Shown here in pieces: positions 1 to 8,742 of a stretch of DNA of 64,000 bases (position 1 is the stretch's first letter; each line of letters opens with the position of its first letter). The stretch spans positions 21,491-85,490 of the forward strand of contig CADDZC010000008.1 of the NCBI GenBank assembly GCA_902812365.1, given 5' to 3'. The notes beneath the pieces are model-generated. The model had not been told where the DNA came from, did no database searches, and was given only the letters and a program-made list of their open reading frames with translations. The translations under genes and the position numbers were made by a program. The DNA comes from Acidobacteriota bacterium. GTDB lineage: Bacteria > Acidobacteriota > Terriglobia > UBA7540.

Positions 1-188
1 CCGATATGGTCCTTGCGGTCCAATTGATACCAGATTCCGTCGCGCTTCACGATCGAAGGATCATTCCACGCCCCCTGTGTCCAGGGCCAAATCTTTTCGA
101 ACACGCGCCAACTCCCAGGATGCGGGGGAAGTAACCTTCCATAGGCGAGAAGCAGTGTGTGCCAGAACCTTGCCGAAATGTTAGCCAT
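1..188 (-). CDS. Partial gene, N-terminus of an FkbM-like methyltransferase (tentative)
   Basis: Reading the minus strand from an ATG at 188 gives an open frame of 62 codons that runs off the left edge of the window. The protein begins MANISARFWHTLL and continues through a Trp-rich stretch to a segment ending WYQLDRKDHI. A short helical N-terminus followed by a W-x-L-D-x-x-D-x-I strand is how many FkbM-family SAM-dependent methyltransferases of polysaccharide loci start, but the diagnostic SAM-binding motifs lie outside the window. It overlaps the 3' end of the preceding glycosyltransferase by 8 nt, so it belongs to the same operon. The family call is a guess; that it is a gene is fairly certain. 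Confidence 0.5.
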   Translation of the reverse strand, partial: MANISARFWHTLLLAYGRLLPPHPGSWRVFEKIWPWTQGAWNDPSIVKRDGIWYQLDRKDHI

Positions 189-1260
189 TGCCCTGCCTTG
201 CGTTTCGGACGCACTCCTCCGCCAAGCGGAGCACGCTTTCAATGAAAATTTCCGGTGTGAACCTGCGCGCCGCCAGTGCCGCCCTTTGCCCCACCAGCCT
301 TGCTAAAGCTCGGTCTTCCATGAGCAGACGGATGACCCTGGCCAGTTCGGCAGGGTTCCCCGGCTCGACCAAGTATCCCGTAATCCCATGCTCGATGTAA
401 TCCTTCGCCGATCGATCTTCGGCGACAATGACGGGCTTGCCCAGGGTCATGGCGTTGATCCAGGTCTGCTCTCCCCCGGGATGGATCATACCACCCAGCA
501 TGGGCACAACCACCAGCGCGGCCCCCGCCATCAGGCGGAAAAAATCGTCCTGACGCACGGTCACAATTTCCACGTTTTCTGGGATCTCAATTCCCTGGAA
601 GTGATCACGGCGAAGCGCGGCGATGACTATGCGGTAGGGCAAGCCACGCGCCGCCTCGACCAGCGTGCGGTAATCTCGCCGGGTGTCTCCGCCGGCGAAG
701 ACGTAGTCGCCTTCCTCCGGCTGGCAGGAAAACTCGTAAAGCGTGGAGTGGTAGGGCACGAACACGAATTTGGAAGCGGGGAGGCGAAGTTCGCTTGCCC
801 ATGCCGGGATCTCATCACGGCCTTGGACAAGAGCGCGGTTCGGACCCAGTAAAGCCAAGCGCAGGCCTGCCCGCCGGAACCATCGCTCAATCGGGCTGCC
901 GCTCACTTTACCGAGCCAGTCGATGTAGAGAAGGGGAACCCTCTTCCGCCGCCGCACCAGTTGCAGCACCGCGAAAATCCTGGTCATACGGTCGCTCCCC
1001 GACACCACCACGTCGTAACTTCGGCTGGCGCGGAAGAGCCTCCATGCCCACTTCAGGTCATCGCGGACGGACCGGCCTTCGGGCGCTCCCCATGTCCGGG
1101 CAACTTCCTCCCGCCATCCGGGCAGCAGCTCGACCCGGCTGATCCACATCCGATGATCGTGCTTAGGGTAAGTCGTCAGTATGCGGCAAGAAGACGTGTC
1201 CCAACCGCCGCTGGTCTGAACGGACGCTGTGCATTCTTTCGCCGTCATGAAAATCCTCAC
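181..1260 (-). CDS. Glycosyltransferase, GT4-like (GT-B fold)
   Basis: Protein of 359 aa with the C-terminal nucleotide-sugar binding half of GT4 enzymes: around residues 260-310 it reads HPGGEQTW, then GKPVIVAED and HGITGYLVEPGNPAEL, the donor-binding loop typical of the family. It probably transfers a sugar to a lipid-linked exopolysaccharide repeat unit on the cytoplasmic face of the membrane. The first possible codon is a GTG at 1260 that overlaps the stop of the flippase gene by 4 nt (GTGA), suggesting translational coupling; an ATG follows at 1248. Acceptor and donor sugars cannot be read from the sequence. Confidence 0.85.
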   Translation of the reverse strand: MRIFMTAKECTASVQTSGGWDTSSCRILTTYPKHDHRMWISRVELLPGWREEVARTWGAPEGRSVRDDLKWAWRLFRASRSYDVVVSGSDRMTRIFAVLQLVRRRKRVPLLYIDWLGKVSGSPIERWFRRAGLRLALLGPNRALVQGRDEIPAWASELRLPASKFVFVPYHSTLYEFSCQPEEGDYVFAGGDTRRDYRTLVEAARGLPYRIVIAALRRDHFQGIEIPENVEIVTVRQDDFFRLMAGAALVVVPMLGGMIHPGGEQTWINAMTLGKPVIVAEDRSAKDYIEHGITGYLVEPGNPAELARVIRLLMEDRALARLVGQRAALAARRFTPEIFIESVLRLAEECVRNARQGNG

Positions 1261-2789
1261 ACGCCTTCCGAGCCTTCAACCCGCGGCGGGAGCGGCACGA
1301 GACAATGCAGCAATTCCTTGCATTCGGCGTAACGGTAACCTGCAAGTACTAAGAAAAGCAGCCAAGCGGCGCCGCAGGCCGGGATCGCCGCCAGGAGCCA
1401 GCGGGATTCCCAGTGAGCCGCCAGAACCGCTGCCAAGCCGGCCAAGCCCGCGAACCAGGCGTAGTCCTTCAGGGCAGAAAACTTGATACCCGTGTTGTAT
1501 CGGGCGGCGACCAAATAAGCCGCATTGGCCGCAAACTGCGAAACCGCAAAGGCCAAGGTGGCGCCGAGCAGGCGCCAGTGCGGCCACAGCATGAAAAACA
1601 TGAAAACGAAGAGGCCGGTCTGGGCCAGTGTCACCCATACGGCCCGCTGTTGTTTGCCCACGCTGGTGAGCAGGGTGGCACCGAGCGAGCCGGGAACCGA
1701 CAAGCCCGAGAATAAGAGGATGATGATGACCAGATGATCCAGGAAAATATATCTTGGCCCGAGCAGCATGACGAGCGGCTTGACCAGAAACATCAAGGCG
1801 CAGGTGCCCGCCATATAGACGGCGAAGATCAGGCGCAGGTGCACCGAGAACACTTGCGAGGCCGCTTGGGGTCCTTCCGAAGCCAGCACGTTGGTCAGGG
1901 CCGGCAGCAGGGTGCCGACAAAGTACTGGTTCGCCTTCCACAGCACATCTCCCATCTGGGTGATGGCGACGTATTGGCCGAGCGCCACCAAGCCGCCGAA
2001 ATTCAAGATGAGGATATAATCCAGTCGGCCGGCGATCGCCGTGAGGGCACTGATTTCCTGCAGGGCCAGACTGTACCGCCAGAAATTGCGCGGCAGGAAA
2101 AAGCGGAGTGAGCCGAGTTGGCTGCGCCAGTCTTGCAGCCGCGCCAGCCGCCGCATGCCGAGCGCAAAGCTGGCTCCGGCCAAAGCGAAAAAGACGCCCC
2201 ACACCAGCCCGGTATAGTGGACTCGGAGGGCAGAACGAAAGAAGAAGTAGAGCGCCGCATAGATGAGAAACGAGCCCACCGTCATGACCCGCATGAGCAG
2301 TTGCGCCCAGCCCATCTCGAGCTCGGCTTTGAGCGCGGCGCTGGCAAGGGAGAACAAAATATAGACCGGCGATAAATAGAGGAAAACCAGAAGCGGGCCC
2401 TCGCGCGTCCCAAACAGATATGTCAGCGACGACGGCCACAGGCTGGCCGCTGCGAGCCAGGGCACCAAGGCCAAAAGAATGACCAGCAGGTACGAAGCGA
2501 GAAAGGAAAGCCGCTTGTCGCCGGACAATTCGGGAATGAACTTGATGACGACGGCATCTCCACCCCAATAAAAAAGGCAGATGACGATGACCCGGTACAC
2601 CATGAGCAGGCCGTAGGTTCCGACCACCTCGGGTCCGACGCGCGCCAGCAGAATGGTGGTTCCGTAACTGAACGGAACCGCCAGGACGGCGAGCCACAGG
2701 GTCCAGCGCATTCCGGAAAGAATGCGGGCACGGAGCTCGCCGGGAACGGTGTGCATCAGTCCAGCTTCGGTTGTGACGGGCGGGGCCAT
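1257..2789 (-). CDS. Oligosaccharide flippase (Wzx-like, MOP superfamily)
   Basis: About 510 aa, almost entirely hydrophobic with roughly 12 to 14 membrane segments, matching polysaccharide flippases that move undecaprenyl-linked repeat units to the periplasm. The N-terminal helix carries the usual RWTLWLAVLAVPFSYGTTIL pattern, with VGPEVVGTYGL following. The open frame extends to a TTG at 2798, but the ATG at 2789 is the more likely start. The stop overlaps the start of the downstream glycosyltransferase. With the O-antigen-ligase-like protein at 3863-5101 it makes this a Wzx/Wzy-type export and polymerisation route. Substrate unknown. Confidence 0.85.
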   Translation of the reverse strand: MAPPVTTEAGLMHTVPGELRARILSGMRWTLWLAVLAVPFSYGTTILLARVGPEVVGTYGLLMVYRVIVICLFYWGGDAVVIKFIPELSGDKRLSFLASYLLVILLALVPWLAAASLWPSSLTYLFGTREGPLLVFLYLSPVYILFSLASAALKAELEMGWAQLLMRVMTVGSFLIYAALYFFFRSALRVHYTGLVWGVFFALAGASFALGMRRLARLQDWRSQLGSLRFFLPRNFWRYSLALQEISALTAIAGRLDYILILNFGGLVALGQYVAITQMGDVLWKANQYFVGTLLPALTNVLASEGPQAASQVFSVHLRLIFAVYMAGTCALMFLVKPLVMLLGPRYIFLDHLVIIILLFSGLSVPGSLGATLLTSVGKQQRAVWVTLAQTGLFVFMFFMLWPHWRLLGATLAFAVSQFAANAAYLVAARYNTGIKFSALKDYAWFAGLAGLAAVLAAHWESRWLLAAIPACGAAWLLFLVLAGYRYAECKELLHCLVPLPPRVEGSEGV

Positions 2790-2912
2790 GGTGCGCAATT
2801 TAGTCAGTCTCCCTCGGGTACGGGTGGAGCGGCAGAGCCGGCGACTTTAGATCGGCATCCATTCGCTATCCTTGACGTGCGCATGGGCGGCAGAAACCCT
2901 CTGCGCCATCCT

Positions 2913-3866
2913 TCAGCATCCCGCCAATGTCTCCCGGGCGTCCCTGGCACCGGTGAGGAAAGCGCGCCAAGGCTCGAGCGAGCGCCTGCGCAGCGCACTG
3001 GCAGAAGCAAGAAGCGCACAGCCGGCCTTCAGCCAGAGAAAGCACAAGCGGTTTTTGAATCCATGGTTCCAATGCCGACCGTAAAGGTAGAATGCGCCGC
3101 GGGAAAGGCGCGCCAGGAAGTGACGCTGCTCGCGGCCGATCGCACTGTGCTTGTGGACCAGCCTGGCCCGGGGCGCCATGAAGAACTGCGCCCGGGGGCC
3201 CAGACTCAGACAGAAATCGACATCCTCACCCTCCGAGACGCCGCGCAGGTGGTCGTTAAACCGAAGTTGCTGGATTGCCTCGGCGCGGAAGCTCATCAAG
3301 CCTCCGCCCAACCTGGAGACCCGCAGGGGCTCATGGTCGCGCAGCTCTTCTACCCGCCAATAAACGGCCTGGCGATCGTCGCGGAACGGGCCGCGCATAA
3401 AAATTGATCGCCACAGGCGGAATTCAAGGGGGGGCTTCGAGTAGTTCGTGACGACGCCGGAGACGCCGGTGGCTTCGGGGCGGCGCGTATAGGCGGCCAG
3501 AATTTCCTCCACAAATCTGGGCTCCAAGATCACATCGTCGTCCAGAAACAACCAGATGCCATCCTCCAGCAGGTCCATGGCCCGGTTACGCGCCTCCGCC
3601 AATCCGGAAATGTGCGGGTCATGAACGTAAGTCAAGCGGGGTTTTTCACCAATGCGCGGCGGAGCTTCGGCATAAATCTGCCCGATTAAGTCTTTGGATT
3701 CGCTCCCCGGGCTCTGATCCACAATGACCAGAGTCGCCGGAACAACCGTCTGCCTCAACACGCTCTCCACCGCAGCGGCAAGGTCTCGCGGCCGGTCGCG
3801 GGTGGGGATCACTACCGCAACCTCCGGTGCCTTACCCGATGGAACGCTTTGGGAGCCCGTGCTCAA
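2913..3866 (-). CDS. Family 2 glycosyltransferase
   Basis: 317 aa GT-A fold glycosyltransferase. Residues 15-25 form the nucleotide-binding strand VAVVIPTRDRP, residues near 115 carry the metal-binding acidic triplet in WLFLDDDVILEP, and the GISGLAEARN-type segment before it is the conserved loop of rhamnosyl/galactosyl-type GT2 enzymes (here HISGLAEARN). The start is a TTG at 3866 that overlaps the stop of the upstream polymerase gene (TTGA), so the two are co-translated. The C-terminal tail is rich in Arg and Ala and has no membrane helix. Sugar specificity cannot be inferred. Confidence 0.9.
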   Translation of the reverse strand: MSTGSQSVPSGKAPEVAVVIPTRDRPRDLAAAVESVLRQTVVPATLVIVDQSPGSESKDLIGQIYAEAPPRIGEKPRLTYVHDPHISGLAEARNRAMDLLEDGIWLFLDDDVILEPRFVEEILAAYTRRPEATGVSGVVTNYSKPPLEFRLWRSIFMRGPFRDDRQAVYWRVEELRDHEPLRVSRLGGGLMSFRAEAIQQLRFNDHLRGVSEGEDVDFCLSLGPRAQFFMAPRARLVHKHSAIGREQRHFLARLSRGAFYLYGRHWNHGFKNRLCFLWLKAGCALLASASALRRRSLEPWRAFLTGARDARETLAGC

Positions 3867-5101
3867 GCCTCTTCCCCCACGCCCGCCGGTGCGGGCGAAC
3901 GTTCAACGATCCACGTTCGGTCTTCCATGCGGCCAACTGGCCGCACCAGGCCGGGCAGGCGGATCGAAAGAAAAACTACCGCCCACAGAAGTTTTTGGTA
4001 TTCCGCCGAAAGAAAAAATGCGCCGGACAGAAAGCCGAGCATGCCGGCTTCAAGCGAAAGAGCTGAAAGGTACAGACGCGAGGGCGATCCGAGGCTGCGC
4101 GTCCGATTTCGAACCCTCCTGAAAGAGCGGAACGTGCAAACTATGATCGCGGTAAAAAGCACCAGGCCGGCCGGACCCAGTTCCGCCAGGTACTCGATAT
4201 AAGTATTGTGGGCCAGCGAAGCGTAGTTGGCGCCGGCACTTACGTAAAGGGGCATCAAGGGCTTGAAATTGCCGAGCCCCACGCCAAAAAGCGGATGAGT
4301 TTTAAACATCTTCAATCCAGCTTCCCATGCCCAAAGGCGGGTTTGCTCGGTATCCGTGCCCCGGGGATGCAAAAACCTCTGTACGGGCGACATGGGCAGC
4401 CAGATCAGGAACGGAACAGAGAGCACGCTGAGCAGAATAAAGTTGCGAACCCGGTGCCGCAGATGGCCAATCAAGTAGCAGAATGAGACCGCCACAGCGA
4501 TGAATCCGCCTCTCGACCCGGTGAAGATGACGGCCGGAAGCGAGATCAGCAGGCAGCCCGAGTAAAATATTTTTTCCCACCGTTTTCTCGAGTGAAAGAT
4601 CATGAGAAAAACGAAAGGGAGGATGAGGGCGGCCGAGGTGCTGAAATAGTCGCCATCTGTGACGTTGTTGCCGGCACGGTAATAGAGATTAAAGCCGCTA
4701 TGGCGCCAGTCGCGGATGATGTCCACCGAGCCATAAGCCATCCCCGCGGCCATCGAAAACAGCATCCAGGTCAGTCGCTTTTGCGACCGTACGAGCGCTA
4801 CGGTGACAAAGAAGAACACAACAAAATCCACGTACACGAGAAGCAAGCTGCCCGGAAAAAAAGGGGCGAGACCTCGGCTGAAGAACGAAACCGAGGCCAG
4901 CACCACCAAGGCCACAAAAAAGCGGGCCTGCCACGTGCGAAAGTAGGCTGGGAGGCACCCGTGTCTCCCAAGATCAAAGATTGCATATATCACACAGAGC
5001 CCGCCCAAAATCTTAAAAGACCCGGTGTTACCAAGCAACCGCCCAATAATCGGCGGGTTTTCAAAAGGTGCGATCGCGATGAGGAGGTAATACAAAATCA
5101 T
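3863..5101 (-). CDS. O-antigen ligase/polymerase family membrane protein (Wzy_C)
   Basis: About 412 aa with some ten membrane helices and a large periplasmic loop containing GVGLGNFKPL followed by SLAHNTYIEYLAELGPAGLV, the hallmark segment of the Wzy_C/WaaL domain whose His is thought to act in glycosyl transfer from undecaprenyl pyrophosphate. I chose the ATG at 5101 (MILYYLLIAIAPFE) because the 22 codons before it are polar and lack a plausible ribosome site. In a locus with a flippase and a chain-length determinant it is most likely the repeat-unit polymerase rather than a lipid-A ligase; the two cannot be separated by sequence alone. Confidence 0.85.
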   Translation of the reverse strand: MILYYLLIAIAPFENPPIIGRLLGNTGSFKILGGLCVIYAIFDLGRHGCLPAYFRTWQARFFVALVVLASVSFFSRGLAPFFPGSLLLVYVDFVVFFFVTVALVRSQKRLTWMLFSMAAGMAYGSVDIIRDWRHSGFNLYYRAGNNVTDGDYFSTSAALILPFVFLMIFHSRKRWEKIFYSGCLLISLPAVIFTGSRGGFIAVAVSFCYLIGHLRHRVRNFILLSVLSVPFLIWLPMSPVQRFLHPRGTDTEQTRLWAWEAGLKMFKTHPLFGVGLGNFKPLMPLYVSAGANYASLAHNTYIEYLAELGPAGLVLFTAIIVCTFRSFRRVRNRTRSLGSPSRLYLSALSLEAGMLGFLSGAFFLSAEYQKLLWAVVFLSIRLPGLVRPVGRMEDRTWIVERSPAPAGVGEEA

Positions 5102-5214
5102 GTTGTCAAAGGCGCCTTCTCGTTGCAAGCTCGGAGGAGACACTTTCGTCCTCACGGAACTGCCCACCCTTGGATTCGGTCAACCCAGCTAGCCCATTCA
5201 AGGTATGCAATTGT

Positions 5215-6546
5215 TTATCCTTTCGGCTCCAAGGCTTGGTCTGTATCGCCGGTGGCGCCGTCGAAAGCGGCCAAGCCTCGATCTTTGGAAGGGCACCCAC
5301 CTTGGGAAAGACGGCTTTTCGAAAACGTCCCGGTCTTCAGTGAAATCGGCTTCTCCACAACTGCGAATAACAACGTGGACGTGAGCCAGCTTGTCAAGAA
5401 TGCCGTGGGAGCAAACAGGCAAAAAAGGACCGGCGAGTTTCCGTCGGGCTTGAACCCGGAATGCAGCACATACGAGAGTCCGTGGAGTGTAACACCATGC
5501 AGCAGATAGAACGAGTAGCTCATGTTTCCGAGGTATCGCAAAGGAGACCAACACAAAGATTTTTCGAGAAATCCACCCCCCGCTATACAAAAGAGAATGA
5601 ATAAAAAGCAGCTCATGCCGAGCATCATCACCTTATAAGGACCTTCCCAGCTTGTGATTCCGGGCAGCGCCGTGTTCCCAGCACTCGCCGCCGGAAGCAG
5701 CCGTGCCAGCTTCTGCATATCCAGCAGATACGCGAAGACCAGGTTGCCCCCGAACACCACGCCGGCGAGCGGTTCTCCCCATCTTGCTCTCAGAAACCTC
5801 CTCCAACCAGCCGATGACGTTGCCTCAAAAAGGATGATTCCTGAAACAAACATCAGCAACCGTACCCTGGACAGAGTCTCGGTGAACGAGTAGATCAAGT
5901 AGCAAGCGGATACGCCGAGAAACAATGCGACGCGCCATTTTCTTTGCCATTTTGCCATTCTGGTAAAGGTGACCACGAGCGGGATCGTCACGTAGAAAAA
6001 AAACTCGTAGCTGAGGCTCCAGGCAACGGTGATGAGCGGTTTAATATGGAAAATGCCCGGCAGCAAAAGGAGGTTTGCCAGAATCAAGACGGCATCGGAA
6101 AACAGTGTGCCATGAAGCTTGTTGAGGCGAGGAAAGATAGCGAATACAGTCAGATAAAGACCCAGCACGCAAACGAAGGTCGGAAAGATCCGCTCGATCC
6201 GCCGCTCGATGAATTTCAAGTAATGCGGCTGCTTCTGGAGTAGGGCACCATAAATCAGGTACCCGCTGAGAACAAAGAAAAGGTCCACGCCTGTATTGCC
6301 GACCAGACCTAAAAACTGCGACACCCTGAACAGACCGGAGCTGGAAGCTACGTAATCGCTGAAAATAGCGTGATAATGGACAAAAAACACTAACGTAACG
6401 GCTAAACCTCTCAGCCCTTCCATGGGTAATGAACGTGAAGGATCACTGGAAACCTTGTACAGGGAGCTCGGTGACGGGAGACACCTGCATATCCTGGCGA
6501 CGAAAAAACGGCCAGACAGCGTCCGCGCTCCTCTACGTTCGTTCAT
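5215..6546 (-). CDS. Acyltransferase 3 family protein (OafA-like)
   Basis: Integral membrane O-acyltransferase. The signature SLPMEGLRGLAV followed by FFVHYHAIF gives the catalytic His of the first helix, then FVLSGYLIYG and RRIERIFPTF, the arginine-rich loop that binds acyl-CoA. About ten membrane segments follow. Such enzymes acetylate or succinylate exopolysaccharide sugars. The frame is open to 6588; I use the ATG at 6546, which still leaves about 40 residues before the conserved start of the domain, so the true start could lie further in. The 3' end lies 113 nt before the polymerase start. Confidence 0.85.
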   Translation of the reverse strand: MNERRGARTLSGRFFVARICRCLPSPSSLYKVSSDPSRSLPMEGLRGLAVTLVFFVHYHAIFSDYVASSSGLFRVSQFLGLVGNTGVDLFFVLSGYLIYGALLQKQPHYLKFIERRIERIFPTFVCVLGLYLTVFAIFPRLNKLHGTLFSDAVLILANLLLLPGIFHIKPLITVAWSLSYEFFFYVTIPLVVTFTRMAKWQRKWRVALFLGVSACYLIYSFTETLSRVRLLMFVSGIILFEATSSAGWRRFLRARWGEPLAGVVFGGNLVFAYLLDMQKLARLLPAASAGNTALPGITSWEGPYKVMMLGMSCFLFILFCIAGGGFLEKSLCWSPLRYLGNMSYSFYLLHGVTLHGLSYVLHSGFKPDGNSPVLFCLFAPTAFLTSWLTSTLLFAVVEKPISLKTGTFSKSRLSQGGCPSKDRGLAAFDGATGDTDQALEPKG

Positions 6547-6605
6547 TCCGCGTCGAGTCCAGGTTGCCGGCCTCAAGCCGGAAGTCATCGTCAGCCTTAC
6601 GAATT

Positions 6606-7652
6606 CTAGATCTGGGGTCCGTCACGATGACGGCCTAAGCGTGCCAACCAACCCGGACGGGTTCGCTCCAATTCATTCACATAGCACAGCGTCGACTTGC
6701 GCACCGGTAGTCGGTCCCGATGGATTCGTTTTAGCCCCGCCATTCCGTCCCAGACGCCCCGCACGAACGGCCGATAGGCGGCGGTGCGCGCTGCAAAGTA
6801 GCCCATCATGAGCAATTTCGGAATTAAGTAGCGAAGAGCCGAGAGAGCCGGATAATCTTTATAGGCAGTCCAAATATAATTCCGAGTAAAGTAATACAAT
6901 TGGCGACTCAGGGAGCGGCCTTGTTGCGAGGCACGGTGGCCAACGCGCACTCGCGGCGTATAAAGGATGCGAAAGCCGCGGTCGAGCAGCCGCAACACGA
7001 GATCGTCGCCTTCCGCACCGTAAAAAAGCGGCTCGTAGTAACCTCTGCATTCTTCCAACACGGTCCGCCGGAAAGCCGACGCCCCCTCGCCGAACCACAG
7101 CGTTTCAAACTCCGTCTGGCACGCTTGTTTCCAGTATCGAGGGTGGCACCATTCGCGCAGGCGCATCTCACCCGAATCCGGATCGCAGATTTGAAAAGCA
7201 AGCACGTGAATCTGCGGATGCTTTCCAAAGATCTCGACGATCCGGCTGACGTCCGCTGCGGACATGAACGTCACATCGTCCTCTAGAAACACCAAGATTT
7301 CGCCAGAAGCGGCAGCAATGCCCGCGTTGCGCCCCCCGCACGCGCCACGATTCCGCTCCAGTTCGATCAGGCGAACTTGCGGCCTGCTCAGGGCCGCCAC
7401 TTGCCTGAGATCGTCCTCGGAATGGTTGTCTACCACGATGATTTCCAGGTTCGGGTAGTCCTGCCCCAGTACCGAGCGCAGTGTCTCTTCGATGGTTTCT
7501 CTGCGCTTGTAGTACACGATGATGACGCTCACCCGGGGTTGGTTTCCCTCTCTCCCGAGTACGCCACTCGGTGAAAGCGACGCCAGAGGTTCGCCGCTAT
7601 TAGAGAGTGCAATAGATTGTGGAGTGAATGACGCCATCACTGACCTCGGCAT
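6606..7652 (-). CDS. Family 2 glycosyltransferase
   Basis: 348 aa GT2 enzyme. RVSVIIVYYKRRETIEETL and LEIIVVDNHSEDD near residues 40-80 form the nucleotide-binding half; ILVFLEDDVTFMS near 130 holds the acidic metal-binding motif and NRGACGGRNAGIA the conserved donor loop. It resembles rhamnosyltransferases of exopolysaccharide loci. The start is an ATG at 7652, with a second in-frame ATG at 7637. It is separated by about 50 nt from the DUF362 gene upstream. The acceptor sugar is unknown. Confidence 0.88.
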   Translation of the reverse strand: MPRSVMASFTPQSIALSNSGEPLASLSPSGVLGREGNQPRVSVIIVYYKRRETIEETLRSVLGQDYPNLEIIVVDNHSEDDLRQVAALSRPQVRLIELERNRGACGGRNAGIAAASGEILVFLEDDVTFMSAADVSRIVEIFGKHPQIHVLAFQICDPDSGEMRLREWCHPRYWKQACQTEFETLWFGEGASAFRRTVLEECRGYYEPLFYGAEGDDLVLRLLDRGFRILYTPRVRVGHRASQQGRSLSRQLYYFTRNYIWTAYKDYPALSALRYLIPKLLMMGYFAARTAAYRPFVRGVWDGMAGLKRIHRDRLPVRKSTLCYVNELERTRPGWLARLGRHRDGPQI

Positions 7653-7706
7653 ACCCGGAAAACCGCGAGCTGAAGCCGCCGATTAACCTGAAATAGCTCA
7701 CCCGAC

Positions 7707-8681
7707 TCAGCTCGGTATGGCACCGACTTTTCGCAGAGTCTGGACCAGCGCGCGACAGGCATTATAAACTCGATCGTTTCCGATAACGCCATCAACAAAC
7801 CACGAGTAGCGGCTAAGCTGAAACATCGCCCAGTTGACACGGTCTTTAGGAGCTGGCTCAAACTGGACACGAAATTTTTGCCAGTCGCCGTCCCACTCGA
7901 TCTTGTCTTCGTCAATTTCTCCTAATCCGTCTTCAGCCGCCAGCGCAACATGCCGCGCCCGCCGTGGTTCCAACCCCACCAGCCGCATCGCGCTGGCATC
8001 GAGAGCAACCGCATCTCGGCTTGCCAGTATCAAGTTCAAACGGCGGGGCCTGCCGTAAACCGGGCCACGAGCCTCCATTCCGACAATCGCATCCATCAAA
8101 GCCATTTGGGGATGGAAAATCCGATGCAAGGTGGCCAGGAGGCGGTTGATCCGCCGGTGCTCGCGGATGCGGTCTCGGTAACCGGGGACGCAGCCCCACT
8201 GGTTCTTAAGCGCGCCTGTAAAGTAAGTCAAAGCGTGAGTCTTAAGCACGGGCAAAGTAATAAAAGCGTCGGCCTCTAAAAGCAGTTTGGGCAATTCCAT
8301 TTCTCCTGCCGGCGGGCAAGACACGCGGGACGTGGGTAGCTTAGAAAAATTCACCAACTGGACGCCATGCTTGCGAGCCATAGCGACGTAGCCGGACACC
8401 TCAAATCCCTCCTCGGCGGTTTGCCGCATGTGGTCTGCTTCCCCCACATAAATGTTCCGCGTCCTCGAGAGCAAGGCCTCGCAAAGCGCCGCCACCAGTC
8501 GTACATCGGTATTCGCCGCTCCAGCAACCTCCGGAGAAACGGCGCACAAATTCGGTTTCAGCACAACTGTGCCATCCGCGGGCAGCCAGCTCTTCCACTC
8601 GCATAGGTCCAAGGACTCCGCCACCGCGCGGTTTATCATAGATTCTGAAAATTCCCGTAATATGACTCGACTCTTTGCCAT
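7707..8681 (-). CDS. DUF362 domain protein
   Basis: 324 aa protein recognised by the DUF362 pattern: GTVVLKPNL near residue 40, NTDVRLVAALCEAL, a central KTHALTYFTGALKN (residues about 145-160) that is the most conserved block, and a distal LNLILASRDAVALDASAMRLVG-type segment in shorter form. DUF362 proteins often carry a ferredoxin domain; this one has no CxxCxxC clusters, so it is the short form. Biochemical role is not established. Its place inside an exopolysaccharide operon between a GT2 and a nucleotidyltransferase-fold gene suggests a modification role, but that is context only. Confidence 0.75.
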   Translation of the reverse strand: MAKSRVILREFSESMINRAVAESLDLCEWKSWLPADGTVVLKPNLCAVSPEVAGAANTDVRLVAALCEALLSRTRNIYVGEADHMRQTAEEGFEVSGYVAMARKHGVQLVNFSKLPTSRVSCPPAGEMELPKLLLEADAFITLPVLKTHALTYFTGALKNQWGCVPGYRDRIREHRRINRLLATLHRIFHPQMALMDAIVGMEARGPVYGRPRRLNLILASRDAVALDASAMRLVGLEPRRARHVALAAEDGLGEIDEDKIEWDGDWQKFRVQFEPAPKDRVNWAMFQLSRYSWFVDGVIGNDRVYNACRALVQTLRKVGAIPS

Positions 8682-8742
8682 TTGGCTCCTGAACTGCGAT
8701 CACCTCAGCTGCATTGCACGAAGGGATCCGAAAAGTTAATCT

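Noticed and set aside
961..1332. 123-codon plus-strand frame over the first glycosyltransferase
   Set aside because: Antisense shadow of a clearly coding minus-strand gene; the same is true of most long opposite-strand frames in this GC-rich window, including 46376-47209 over selB.
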